From assembly GCA_013399875.1 (NCBI GenBank), contig VXAZ01018985.1:558001-622000 (forward strand): a DNA stretch of 64,000 bases, in the 5' to 3' direction. Under the pieces are notes generated by a model, which searched no databases, was not told the DNA's origin, and saw nothing but the letters and a program-made list of their open reading frames with translations. The translations under genes and the position numbers were made by a program. Below are positions 39,768 to 52,199 of the stretch, one piece after another. Position 1 is the stretch's first letter; every line of letters begins with the position of its first letter. This stretch comes from Gymnorhina tibicen (Eukaryota; Chordata; Aves; Passeriformes; Artamidae).

Positions 39768-42700
39768 CTAGAAGATAAAGAGATGGATTTATTAATTTAC
39801 CTCTCAGTGCAGATTAACAGGGGAAAAAAACCCCACCGATTAGAGTTACATTTCAGGCTACTAACCAGCAGCACTTGGGGACCAGAAAGTGGGACTGAAC
39901 TCACCACCACCAATTGTCCATCCACTAGCTTCCTTGTTATTGTGGTCTTCTTGCCATCCCATTCCTGCTCTTGAATCAATGACCCATCCTCTTTTAAGCT
40001 GACAAGGGTCTGAAAGAAGAACCTGACCGTCAATATTTTCCCCATGACATTTGGTCGGCACTGAGGCTTTCCAACATCTTATTCCAAATGAAAGATTCCC
40101 ACCCCATCTCATTCAATAGTAATTTTATCACTGACAACTACAAAGCCAGAAATTATCTTAAACATTTTATTGATCCTCTTCTTACAGTAACTAACTCATT
40201 GCTCATTCACTCACTGCTCTGACACATCCCTGCATCAGACAGATCTTTGACAGCATCCACAATTTCAATTAAGGGGAGCAGAAGATGTTCTCTGTTCATC
40301 TCTTTGTTTCATGGGCTTTGAGCTTTTGTGTAGCATTTATCTGATCTTGCAGTAATAGATGAATTGAAAGTGTGTGGCTGGAGGGAGGGGGGTGATAAAC
40401 AGAGCACTCACACGAGGAAATGAGACCTATCCTTTCTTTGTGTTTCCCCTCCTTTGGGGTAAATATTCTCCCTACTCGATGCAAGGAGAAACCCTTTGCC
40501 TTCTAAAACTGAAGTTTAGTGACTGTAATTCACATGGTTGCCTTGCTGTCTGTGATCCCACCCCACACTGAAGCAGGCTCTCTTGTTATGCAAATATGAG
40601 ACAGAGCAGGAAGGTTAACCCTAGGGCTGAATTGCCTCTGATTAAACATCAATGGCATTTTTTCCCACAGACTGAGAATGAAGTGGCATTTGGCTTTAAC
40701 AGGGATTTAGAAGTCTGTTAGTTTTACTAAAAAAATGCTTCTGCTACAAAATGAAAACAGCAAAATACACAAGACTATTGATTTCAGCATTTTCCCTCTT
40801 TGGAATTTGCTTAATCCAGGTTAAAAAAAAAATTCAATGAGACTTACAGAGACAATTGCTCATCAAATAAAGCATTGTTAATGTGGATGTCAAAACTGAT
40901 TTTAAAATAGCATCTCCCTCTGTAAAACAAAGAATTGCATTTTTTCAACAGAAAGTCTAGTATACTGACCTGAGTTTTCCTGCCATCTAATGTATTTTCG
41001 TCAAATTTCTCACCAAGCCTGAAGCTGAACTGTGAAGTTTTGAAGGTGCTTTCTGTTTTTATGGTGATTATGTCCCCATCCTTAGTAATGTAAACGTCTG
41101 GTTTGGCCATGCTTCCCATTTTTCTCATAGCCATACCCACACCTGCAAGGCGAGAGGCACAGAGTATCACAAAGTCAGTTAAACCCTGAGGCTTAGGGCC
41201 GCACAAGAATTCAAAACCTAATTCCCATTTAATTAGGCACTTAAGTACACTTGAGAATCAAAGCTCAAGAGGCACAAGAAAGAGGATGTTTTAAATTTTC
41301 CACAGATGAGGAAGGAAAAAAGATTATTTGCAGAGTTACTCTTTTGTTTCCTCAGAGAGTTAAAATTATTTTGCCCTCTAGAGGATTTGTAGATATCCCA
41401 AAACTCAGTATTGATTTTTTTTTCAAACAGAAATAAATAGCAAACAGGAAAACAAACACAAAAGCTTAAACTAAAATAAAATTATTCTCTTCAAATTCTG
41501 AACACCTTAAAAATTCTACAGATTATTTTTAATTGACAAATTAATCCACTTTATTTCAACTTACTCAATAAATACCCTTCCATTACTTTGTACACCATCG
41601 CAAACATGCCATTTTTAATTAAATTTCATATTTTACATCCTGTGTACAAAGCATGGAGTTGTGAATTAGAAAATCACTATCATGAAAAGTAGTGCTTACA
41701 CATATATGCAAAAGACAGAGAAATGGAAAAATGAGCAAAATGAGCAATTTGCAAATGGCAGAAAATTCATGATCTGGATACAGCAGTCCTCAAAACTCTT
41801 CATTTTCAGATTCACCCTGCTTCAGCCCCTGCATGCACTCTTTGGGGGGTTTGCTTAAATCTTTTTGATCTGAAGGATGAAAATACAAATAAGAGGGTAG
41901 CGAGCAACAAACGTGAATCCATCAAACTGGTAAGTGCAGATCTCAACCATGAATTGATATGCGACCAAATGGGGCAGAAAGTGCCACCAAGTCAGCTGGA
42001 GTAGTTAAAAAATGTTGTCAGGTATCAGCACAGCATTCCCCTGGTATGTGCAGGTAAGGGTTGAGTCCTTGAGAGGGAAATAAAGTACTTTCCAGACACT
42101 GCTTCTCCAGACTCAAATGAGATTCCAGGACTGAGCCTTAAACTTGAGTTCACAGAGGGAAAAACAGTTATCCTCAGTCCAGCTTTTCTGATCAGAACTG
42201 GAAATTATTGTCACAGTAACCTCCACACACACTCTGTTGCTGTTGTCCAGGCCAGAGTAATCAGAGTTATTTGATCAGCTACAGCTTGGGATCCAACTAA
42301 ACAGAGATGAGCTGCATGTCTTCCGTACCGCAAGATGTGAAATTCCAACTTCGTTGTCCTCAAACGTTCTTTTACACAGAATGAGCACAATCTGCATGGT
42401 CTCATTTACAGTGCATCAATAGGATCAAAGGCAGAGAGTTTCACAAGTAGCCAGCAAGGGTGAAATCCAGTTAATTACTGGCTCCTAAAGCGTGACTTGG
42501 TATAAATTTAATTGCCTAAATTGTAGATGTAAAAAGGAAAAGTGACTGGTTTATGATTTCAATCTAAAACCAAACAACAGTCAGTTGCTGCCTACACATG
42601 GGAGGTGCTCTGCAGTTGCAGCACTTAATTTCTACTTTGAAGTTGCAACTTGGCAAACGCCTAGGTCTGGCCATTGGACATAAGCACCAAGGCATCCTAA

Positions 42701-44039
42701 TCCATGGCTCAACCAAACTGAGCTTTAAATTCTTGAATTTCCTCCAAAGTGTCCCAAAGGGTTCAGTCCAGAAGGCTTTCTCATATCATATCTATCACAT
42801 ACTGACAGGCCTCCCAAAATGTAATTACAGCCACCACTGTCTGCACAGTGTAAATGCAGTGATGCCTTTTGTATATTACAGGAAAAGCACAAGACCTAAA
42901 TTCCTTCTTCTCCTCCCTCTAAAGATAAGGCTACATCTTCTGCTTCTTGAGAAAATATCATGGCTTTCATCAGTGAATAAACTGCAGAAAATAATAGCTC
43001 CCGTGATATACAGACACTGCCGGGCATCTATCACCTGTCAGCCAGGACGCTCATGGGAAAGTGGTAAATCTGAGCTTGCAGATGAGGCTCCTGGTCTGTT
43101 AGGTGTGTTCTTCCTTCATCCGGTAACTTCGTGTTACAAAATGTAGGGCAACCTGGACGCAGGGACAACAAGCCAGGACCATCTCCCTGAGATAAGGGTG
43201 CTACTACCCACAGAAGAAAGCAGGCAAATAGCCTGCGGCGGGGCAGCCGGCTGCCGGTTTCCCACAGGCAGCTGATCCAGTTTGGCTTTCTCGGGAGGAG
43301 ACACCCAAGGTGACTCCACGGGGAGGCAGCCCCGGCTCAGCAGGTCTGTGTGCGGCCGCCCCGGGCAGGGTGAACCAGCCCGGCCCCGGCACAGAGCTGC
43401 CGTGCGGCATCCGCCACCCTCCAGGCCAGGGCAGCGCCGAGCCCCCCGCAGTCCCGGCTCCCCGGCCGGGGCATTGCCGGTGAGGGAGGAGCGAACCGGC
43501 CTAATCGCAGCCGTGCTGCCGGCACCGGCTGGTAATCCCGGGTGCTGCGGAGGGAGGCGGCGGCGGGGAGGTCGCAGCCCTCCGCGGCGGGAAGGTGCCT
43601 GCTGGTGCCGGCACCTGCCTCACAGCAATTACGGTGCAAAAAGGGTCGCTGACATCTTTAGGACGCGGAGCCGGAGGCGGCAGCTCTCCCGGGAGCAAAG
43701 GTCTGCTTTTTTTTCTCCGGCCAGCGCTCCCTTCCCGGAGCCCCCGGCGCTGCATCGCGGAGCATCCCGGCATCACCCTCGCAGCCGCCGCCCACCCGTG
43801 GCTCGCGGCCGGGCTGAATCCCACCCTCGGGCCCGGCTCGGGGACCGCGTTCTTCGCGGACCTTGGACAGAGCCTCGCCGGCCGGCAGCGACAACACATC
43901 CCCGGCGCGGCATCCCGGCATCCATCCCTCCCTCCCGGGGGCGGGGAGCCGCCGGCTCCTTACCCAGTTCCTTCATGTACTCCTCGAAGCCCTCGCTGGA
44001 GATGAGGCACCATTTGCCCAAAAACGCGTCGATGGCCAT
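39717..44039 (-). CDS. FABP5: Fatty acid-binding protein 5 (FABP5), four exons
   Basis: The product is an intracellular lipid chaperone that carries long-chain fatty acids and retinoic acid in the cytosol and to nuclear receptors. The coding exons are 43964-44039, 40970-41142, 39905-40009 and 39717-39767; introns are 2821, 960 and 137 bp and all GT-AG. They join to 134 codons plus a stop, against 135 residues in human FABP5. Exon sizes follow the usual FABP four-exon plan. The N-terminus shows GKW and the helix-turn-helix EEYMKEL. The carboxylate-binding triad falls at Arg109, Arg129 and Tyr131 (RVY motif). Cys120 and Cys127, the pair known to form a disulfide in FABP5, are both present, which argues for FABP5 over FABP4 or PMP2. 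Relative to human the N-terminus is one residue shorter, and one residue is added in the exon 3 loop (KEDGS), so the C-terminal numbering realigns. The ATG sits in a strong Kozak context (GCCGCCATGG). No break is visible. Paralogue assignment rests on remembered family features, not on a tree. Confidence 0.95.
39905..40009 (-). CDS. FABP5: FABP5 coding exon 3
   Basis: The exon is 105 bp, one codon longer than the common 102 bp of mammalian FABP exon 3. The acceptor is TTCTTTCAG|ACC and the donor is GTG|GTGAGT. It encodes residues 84-118, including QEQEWDGKK and TITRKLVDG; Arg109 is the first of the fatty-acid carboxylate ligands. Confidence 0.95.
40970..41142 (-). CDS. FABP5: FABP5 coding exon 2
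   Basis: The exon is 173 bp, the length typical of FABP exon 2. The acceptor is CCTTGCAG|GTGTGGG and the donor is ACTCAG|GTCAGT. It encodes residues 26-83, including [10 protein letters not shown], the strand TIKTEST and the segment DGRKTQ at its end. Arg32 and Lys33, with Lys23 of exon 1, correspond to the basic residues described as a conformational nuclear localisation signal in FABP4/5. Confidence 0.95.
43964..44039 (-). CDS. FABP5: FABP5 coding exon 1
   Basis: This exon encodes 25 residues plus the first base of Gly26, beginning [10 protein letters not shown]. The donor reads CTGG|GTAAGG. It lies inside a CpG-rich region, which is why long meaningless reading frames also occur on the opposite strand here. 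Confidence 0.95.
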
Positions 44040-44165
44040 GGCGGCGGCACTGGAGCTGGCGGCGTCCCTGTAGAAACGTGAAGGCAGAAGGACGGGCTGC
44101 AGTGAGGCCGCGGCCGCCTTTATAGCGGGGCCGGCAACATGTGCTGCCGGGAAGAGCCAATGGGG
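44037..44165 (-). promoter_or_regulatory. FABP5: FABP5 core promoter and short 5' UTR
   Basis: On the minus strand a TATAAAGG box lies at 44117-44124, about 80 bases before the start codon. This puts transcription initiation near 44090 and leaves a 5' UTR of roughly 50 bases, assuming the usual TATA spacing. An inverted CCAAT box (CCAAT on the plus strand) lies at 44157-44161, about 35 bases further upstream. The start site is inferred, not observed. Confidence 0.75.
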
Positions 44166-44240
44166 CTCCCGCCGCGCCCCGGCCCCTTCCCCGCCGAGCC
44201 CCCGCCCGCGGCGGCGGCGGCAAGAGCGGGCACGCCGCGG

Positions 44241-44339
44241 CACTGCCCGCCCTCCGCCCGCACACACACATGCACACGGACAGACAGACAGACAGACAGA
44301 CAGNCACTGCCCGCCCTCCGCCCGCACACACACATGCAC

Positions 44340-44370
<31 letters not shown>

Positions 44371-44490
44371 CGCTCACACGCGCACGCACACACACACACA
44401 CACAGAGACACGCACACTCACACGCACAAACTCACAGTCACATGCACACCGTCACACGCGCACACACACTCACACACGCACACTCGCAAC
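44241..44490. repeat. CA and CAGA microsatellite upstream of FABP5, split by one N
   Basis: The block contains (CA)n, (CAGA)n and CACG-type runs. A 63-base unit starting CACTGCCCGCCCTCCGCC at 44241 recurs at 44305 with a single visible change in its shared part, on the two sides of one N at 44304. The repeat ends about 115 bases upstream of the TATA box. Confidence 0.9.
44304..44304. other. Assembly gap, single N
   Basis: One undetermined base separates two near-identical copies of the same 63-base unit, which looks like two contig ends that were joined without collapsing their overlap. Confidence 0.95.
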
Positions 44491-45882
44491 CCCTCTTTGC
44501 CCAGGAACGGTGGGACACTGCCAGAGCTGTCCCACCGAGGGATGTTGTGGCCTCAACGCTCCTTCAAACACAAACTCCATCCGACACCTACCGTGGTGAA
44601 AGAGTCCAGCACGCTGAGTGCCGGTGCCCATGGGCTCCAACCTAGACTCTGAATGCTAAATTACACTGTTTATTACACGTCATGCTTTTTTGAAAGCTAA
44701 TTCAGGAACAGAGTAGCATCATATGGCACAGGGACAGAGCAATAAGGCATCAGCATCCCAAAGCAGTTTATTGGGTTTGATTGCCAGCCTTCCCAACAAC
44801 TCCCCAAATCCCACTGGTACATCACATATTATTGAAGTACGCCAATCCATAGCTTGCTGCAACCCGGGAATAGACCTGCTACATACACACTGTGGTCAGT
44901 TTAGCAAACAAAATCAATCAAAATACAGAACTAATGTGGGTGCTTGCAGTACACAGGAAAAATCAAAGCCTGAATGCAACCTCATGCCTCAGCACTGGAA
45001 AAATGGAGATATGGTATTTTGATTTTAGTCCATATTGAACTGCAATTCCTACTTCTTAAAGGAAAATGTTGCAGCTATCACTACTATGCACTGGCACAGA
45101 AGTGCCATCATAAAATATACACTGTCAACAGGCCCTGTGAGGTTTGGACCAATCTTTTGTCAAATTCTGTCAGGTGACTGGAGAGATTTACTGTCATATT
45201 CTGTGAGGAAGCTGCTATTTTTTAGTCACAACAAAAATCCTGATTCCAGTGTACCCCCAAATTTTGTTTCCAGCATCAGGGTTATGCCAATCTCTGCCTC
45301 TCTTGGCCTTGTATCGCACTGGATGAAACCCACAGCTACTTTCTCCTGTCTGGATGTGAAGAGAAATGTGAAGATACATCTAGTATCTTAAGGGTTTTTT
45401 TATGGAATAACTGTTACTACACTTCCCTGCTAGTACTTTCATGAAGGAATTTGAGATGAAGGCATCAAAACCAGAGAAGACAGCAAGGTAGGTCTGTGCT
45501 GGTTCCAGCATTTCGCAATATGAGAAGGTGCCATAAAGCCAAATGTTTTAGAGCAAGGAAGACTTTTTCCTTTTTGCTTTTCTGTGATACAACTTCACAG
45601 AGCAGCCGGAAGTTTCAAGACTTTGTAGAAAGTCAGATTTGTCATACACAAAATAAACAGATAATTTTTGAACTGATTTTTAAAAAAGAATTCCTCTATC
45701 CTTCCCTACAGAGCTGTCTTTAATTACTTTCTGCTTCTCTGACTATACCCTTGCTTTTTATATGCGAACAACGTTTTAGCGTCTGCTCATAAGACAGCAA
45801 GTCACATTGCTTCCTTTTTGTGTTAAGTAGGTACATTGAAACACAAGACTTTCAACATTCTTCCACTTTTTTTTTTTAATCT

Positions 45883-45909
45883 TGTGTGTGTGTGTGTATG
45901 TGTGTGTGT
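45883..45909. repeat. (GT)n dinucleotide repeat
   Basis: There are about 13 GT/TG units with one TA interruption, preceded by a run of 13 Ts. Confidence 0.9.
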
Positions 45910-48239
45910 CTCATGTAAGAGATTTCACAGTAAAATTAGGGTGATGTTTACTGACTAATTCATGATAGTTGAACCAACATGCTGTCCATCCTGCCGTTCT
46001 CCTCTGGTTGCTTATAGAAAGGATAAATGAAAAGCCATTAGATTAGGGATCAAACAGAATCATCCTTCAGGAATTAGGAAGCCTTCAGTCTTGTAAAGCA
46101 AGGACAATTTCTAGAAATAGAAACCCTGGCTTTACTCCATGTACACTAGCAAATAATTCTGGATCCACATTTCTGCAGTGCTGCCTGCAGATGGCTTACA
46201 ATATGCAAATGGTATTCAGGTATAAGTGCTGATAATGCAGCAGAAGTAAAATCCACTATTTCCATCTAGTGGTGAGACAGTATTCCTGGATCTGAAGTAC
46301 CTGAAAATCCAGTTACCTACCTGTGCACAACTTTGCTACAGTTTTGAATCCTCCCACAAGTCATTTGGTCTGATTTATTCTCCTTACAAATTTTTCAGGT
46401 CTAGGCGTGTAAGTTCTTATAAGACATAAGAGGAAAAGAGACTCCTATCTCTCTTTTCTGAAATGCAGATTGTTAGGATACAGTGAAAAATCTCTCTCAA
46501 TTCTTAAAAAGTTCTAATGTTTTACAAATTAATCAATCCAGTGATATGGATTACTGGCTGCGATATCATCAATGCCACAGCTCAAAACTTCTTTGAAACA
46601 GAATAGTGCTGAAACTTTCTGTATAGCAAATAAAGTAACTGTAGGGACCAGAGATGTATCGTTTTGAGTAAGGTACAAGTGGCCTGGGCTACAAAATATA
46701 CATTGTTTCTTTTCTTGACAGTACAGTATATATTTGCCAAGTACAGCTCCTACTTTGGGAGGCAAACTAAAATGTTCAGATATCCAGAGGTGCTTGAGCC
46801 ACGGGGGTTCATCCCTGTAAATCTCGATTCCTGCCTGGTTTGAGGCTGACATCACAATCAGACCTTTTGTGTTTGTGTAGTCTCCTCTTTAGATACACGA
46901 AAAGAGAAGCAGCAAATACATGCATACCTATGGACGGCGTTGAATTCCTATGCCACATATTACTGTTTCAGTGCAGACAGAATAAATTCTCTGAAGTTTT
47001 GCTCATTTCCACATTGGACTATATATTGTCCAAGAAAAGGAGAATCAAATTTACAATGAGAAGTGTAAATTTTTCTGAGGAAATGAGCTGCACGGCAAGC
47101 ACGTAGCCACATTTAGGAGCAGCCACCACCTTGGCAGCTTGGGCCTAACCAGGGTGAATGCTTTCCTGAGGTAGTCAAACACTTGCACCTTGTAGGAGGG
47201 CAGGATATTACAGTTCTTCATTACCAAGTGCAAAAAAAAAAAAAGACCAAGGCAAAAGAGTGCACAGAGACCTTCATTCTACTCCTTCGGGCAGGTGTGT
47301 GTCATGCAGTGATGCTTCATCTGACGTGGGAGCTGGGAAGCTGTGGCCAGCAGTGTTTGAGGTTTCTCTTCACGTAGCCATGGATTCACCTACTGCATGC
47401 AAGCTAAGCCATATTTTGTCTTTTGGAGTCACAATACCTGCTGCTTGGGCAGGGCAGAACACCACCTCCTTGTCTGCAACATATCACTAATCAGGTTCCA
47501 TAGGAGGTGTAACTTTTTCCCTAGACCTTTACTCATTAAACTGCCCATATGTTTAACTTGGGGGGAACCCAATCTGATAGCACTAGGCTTTACTGTGTAA
47601 GGAAGGATCTTGCCTTCCTTCTAGTATACAGACATATTGTGTATACAGACTGCCTTTTCTAAGTAGTAGGCTTCTTTTAGATAAGATTACCTCCTGAGAA
47701 AGCCTTAAAAAATTGTCAGGAAAATTGGACATCACTGCCCAAATTTTACTCTTTGGCCTATCCCTAGCCGTGGAAAAAAGTTAAAGCAGTCTATGAATAA
47801 TAGTTACTCACCCCCAAGGCATGGATGGGAAAAATTGCATAGGTAGCACAGCTTTGTTTCTGTTTCCTTGTTGTACAAGTGTGGTTTTCCCTTCCCAGCC
47901 ATGTCATCGCTGGGCAGGCATGATGAAACACATGCTATAGTTGCCTAGCTGGCCTAAGGAAGCTTTGCCACTCAAGAGATGTTTGTTTGGGCAATACTAG
48001 ACTTGGGGTTATGAAGCAACAACACATGAACCTGCAACTTTTCCTTTGTATGTCAATATGCACAAAATCTCCCAGCGTTACAGCATTTTATTACCTCCAA
48101 GCTAGAAGAACTGGGCATAGCTTGCGTTTTATCAATGAGCTTTGTGCACTACGTCTGTTTTGAAGTCAAAACAAAGCCATATTGCTCTCCAGCATGGAGC
48201 ATGGGTCCAAAGAATCCTTGCTGTGGATCTGGAGAGTGC

Positions 48240-48430
48240 TGCCTCTGCCCTGGGTGGCCAGCTGTCGGGGCGGACAGGCTCACGTGTGCCGGCGTTCAGC
48301 GCCGAGCCAAGCAGCGCCGCGGTGCTCCTCATGGCACAGAGCATTACCGTAATGCAATTAGCGTGCCGGCAGCCTGGGACCAGCTCCTCTACGTTGTCAG
48401 CAGCACGTTCAAAGCAAGGTTAAAGGGAAA
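48240..48430. other. Small CpG-containing pocket with homeodomain-like sites
   Basis: This short stretch holds a cluster of CpGs in an AT-rich intergenic region, the interrupted palindrome CATTACCGTAATG (48342-48354) and an overlapping TAATGCAATTAG. It looks like a possible distal regulatory element. No coding family is recognised. Confidence 0.35.
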
Positions 48431-51400
48431 TGCTTCTAGGGCAAAGTTTACTGTGGCAATGGTGTGACAGCTCACCGATTGTACCCTGCCTCAGTGGTTA
48501 GAGAGAAAGCTCCAGAAGCCTGCAGTGACTTGAAAGAGGATTCCAGGCTTCATTTTCCTCATTCCAGACAAAAACTGCTCTGATATCAGATCAGCCCAGG
48601 TCACAGTGACTGCAGATATGTGAGCTTGTGCCTAACTTTGGAAGCCTTGAAAAGCCCTTTTTATTTAGCAGCAGTATCTACTTTGAATAGCAAACCTCCA
48701 CACATTAGAATAAAAATATTTTTATTTATCTTCAGAATTTTATAATCAGCATAGTCATTACAATGCTAAAAAATAGATCAGGGTGACTACAAATCTTCCA
48801 CAGCTGTAGTTTTAGCACCGAAAAAGCCTTTGATCCAGATAAAACAAAAGCACATTAGCAGGAAGTACCTGGTCACCTCGTACTTCTGCTTTCAGAAAGC
48901 AAATACTCTGGCATGGCTTTTAGAAACCTCAGATTTACGAAAAATCATCCCAAATGATGTCTCTGTAAATAAAGACAAATAAAACCCACAGTTTTGTCTT
49001 TTCTGTGTGGTCTGGAACAATAAGGACATAAGGGCAAGGACAAGGAATGTCAAAATTATTTGGAATAGATAATGATAAAACAAATATTTCTACCAATGAT
49101 GAGTAATTAGATTTTGAAATTTGGAATCAATAAAGTACAGATGTGCCCACTAGATTTTAAAAGGGTATATAAACCTTTAGCTTTTCTCTTTGATTGCATA
49201 TTGTAAGTAGAGTTCCATTACTAAGGATATTGATCAACCACTGTGAAGGGAACCTCAGGAAAAAAACAAGGTTTCATTTATAGTTATAACCATACTTTTC
49301 ATTCTCAAAAGGAGAAGCATTTCATTCACAAAGGAGAGCATCATCCTACAGAAATTTGAAGGGCAGAGCCTGACACTCATACTCTACAGAGGAAGGGTCT
49401 TCTCATTGTGATGTGGATACCAACACCTTTTCCAGGACAGCTGGAGAGGGGCTGCAATTACTCCTCCTCCTGTTGATCAAAATCGTGTAGCAGGGTGCTA
49501 GGAATATGTGTAGGCTGTCTACCTGACCAGGGCTCCCAAAGGACTTCATCCTGGCATGACAAGAACTTAGGTGTGGAACACCTGGGGCACTGTTGATGGG
49601 GGTTCCTTTTCACCAAAGAGCACGAGCCTCCTCACACCTACACACAGCTCTCCGGGTGCCACTCAGTGTACTAGCTTCCAGTTCTGACTCACCTGTCAAG
49701 ACTTCCTTTTACATGGACTGTAGAAGAACATTGGGGAAAAACCCTTTGGAAGATAAAGCTAGTTTTTACTATTATCCCATTCCCATTGCCAACATGCTAA
49801 GTTTGCCAAGAGGGTTGACTACATGACTCATGTTCAAAAGTCTTCCAAGAAAATTCTTGCCTCTGGCATCTCAAGCAACCATGCAGGACAAGCAGGTATT
49901 TTCCAGTTTGCTTTTCTAGACTTGAAAAGTCTCACAGTATTTGGGTTTACATCCCTGATTTCATCTCAAGATATGATATTACATATCTAACAGCAGACCA
50001 GAGAAACTCTGTAAGGAAGTAAGAAATTATATTGCAGTTCCCTGATTTTTTCCTATGCTTCTGCCAAAAGTTTTTGGTATTGATTCTGCCACCTTTTCTT
50101 TCATGTGCAGCTTAACTTGATACCAACCTAGCTATTTGAAGGAAAGGAAGAAGTAATTATATGATTCTTACATTTCTCATTTCCAGTAAATACTCTGAAA
50201 TTCATTTGAGCAGTGGATTTTGAAGTCAAGTTCTATAAATCTTCATCTATAAAAAGATACTTTAAAAACTCCATGAAAATATTTATTGTTTCTTTTATTA
50301 ATGCAAGTGACTTGAACCACTCAGATTCCCCAGCAGTGAAAAGATGATTCTGTGCACCCATGCGAGAGCTGTGTTAGAGAGGTCAAACTTGCTGGCTTTG
50401 CATGCTGACCATGCTATTTTTACAGTAAGGCTGGTCTTTGACTCCTTGTTGAAAAAGGGTGGAGGGTTCAAAAGAAACAGAGGAGTAGTGCCTGAGTAAG
50501 GAAGGAACCTGCTGCTTTGCCTCCTACCTGTCCTCTGAAATTCCTGCAGGGATTGCCAGTCTGAATTGTGAAAATGTGTCCGCTAAGCATGCCTTTCCCA
50601 GGCTTTGCTCCTATTGAACAAGCATTCCCTTCACAAACAGGTCTGCTGGTCCACTTTTCCAGCTTCTTTGCCTTAGAATAAATCTTCATATGGAAACAAG
50701 TCAAACTCACCTCTTCCAGCAAAGCACAATGCAAAGATCTCCTTTGATGTGCTATTAACCTCTGCTATTAACACTACCAGTCCGTAGGAGACCGCTTTAA
50801 GTCAGGCAGAATCTCTAAGCTTGCCCTAAGTCTGCTTTCAAGTACCACTTTGGAACTTCAAGAGACATGATCAAAACAGGTCAGCAGCTCCTTTGCCTTC
50901 GCACCCCTAACATCTGTCCCTGGGCACAGCCTTAGTTTTGTAAAATCCTGAGAACACCAGCTCAATGTAAAGACCATTTTTTGTTAAGTTAATCAGAAGC
51001 GAAGTACTGCCTCTACCTGTTCATGCTGCTCCATCCCAACATTTATCAGCTTACAAAGCAAAGCTGAGCAGGAAGCAGAGAACATGGAGTGGTCTATCAG
51101 CAGCAGAGTACCTTGGCTGCTTGAAGCTACTGCACGCTCTTGGCAAACAATAAAAGGGGCTTAGAAGAGTGACTCAGGCCTTCCAAGGGGAAAGGGGAGA
51201 CTGGATGAGATCAAACACCACCACTAAGGAAAAAGACTACTAGGCCAGGAGGTGGAGAAGGCAGAGAAGTGCATCTGGAAGAGGCATCACTGATAGGCAA
51301 CACGTCAGTCTCAACGTGACTCCAAGCCCCCCAGTGGAAAAGCAGGGCCTGCACCCAGGGAAACTGGTTGCAAATGGGAGTTGTTGAGGTGGGCAGTGAG

Positions 51401-52167
51401 CCAGCAATTCTTAAAACTGCAAGGAGTGTATACAGGTGTAGGAGATACATTTGAAACTAAGCATCTTGAAAATACAATCTTGTTAATAGAATGAAAATGA
51501 AAATACATCTTGTTAAATACAATCCCAGGATATTCAACTTTTGAGGGTTTTTTCTGGCTTCCTTATACCATATAAACTCCTTGATCATTTAAAATTCAAA
51601 CAACAGAGGTGAAGAACTTGCAATGTTCACTAACACTGCTGCTCCTAGTTAAAATCTTTAATAAAAATACTATTATCTTTTTCTAAAAACAATGCTGCAG
51701 AGACTTAAAAAGGGAGCACCTCAGCCAGGTTGTGTTATCTGAATGGCATATTCATCCATTTCAGGACTAATTTCCCTATGCACAGATAAGAATGTCTAAA
51801 TAAATACTTGTACAATGAAAAGATCTAAGACGATTCTAATACTTGTTAAATCTCCAGGCATTAAAGATTTAGCCATTCTAACGTCATCACCTGCTATCAG
51901 ACACCCAACGTGGCCACGGTGCTTGCATTTAGGCAATCCTAGTTTTTCAGGGCCTGTTCCAGTTCCTTTTATAGTTGGGCAAGGGCCCACATTTTTGGTG
52001 GGATACAGTAATCAAGATTAGTGGGCTAAAGAATAACAACATGCAAAGTCAATGCTCACCCAGACACGCTTTGTTCTGCATGAGTGACCTTAATACCCTG
52101 TACATCCCCAGCGCTGGCCTGTGCATGTCAGGAAGCTGTCAGAGCTTTGTTTCAGTCAATCAGCAGC

Positions 52168-52199
52168 AGGAGCTGAGTGTAGGAGCTGAGTGTAGGAGC
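52168..52199. repeat. Short tandem repeat, period 13
   Basis: AGGAGCTGAGTGT occurs twice in a row, followed by a half copy. Confidence 0.9.

Larger units (their letters stand above)
43190..44260. promoter_or_regulatory. CpG island over FABP5 exon 1
   Basis: The stretch is strongly GC-rich with dense CpG dinucleotides, in contrast to the AT-rich flanks. It spans the 3' neighbour of exon 1 within intron 1, exon 1 and the TATA promoter. Limits are by eye. It contains spurious open frames of up to 263 codons on the plus strand that read antisense through exon 1. Confidence 0.8.

Noticed and set aside
42598..43146. 182-codon plus-strand open frame
   Set aside because: It lies antisense within FABP5 intron 1, has no familiar domain, and its length is near what chance would give in a 64-kb window.
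43282..44073. 263-codon plus-strand open frame and several minus-strand frames over the FABP5 island
   Set aside because: These are by-products of high GC content around FABP5 exon 1. The only supported frame is the minus-strand exon starting at 44039.
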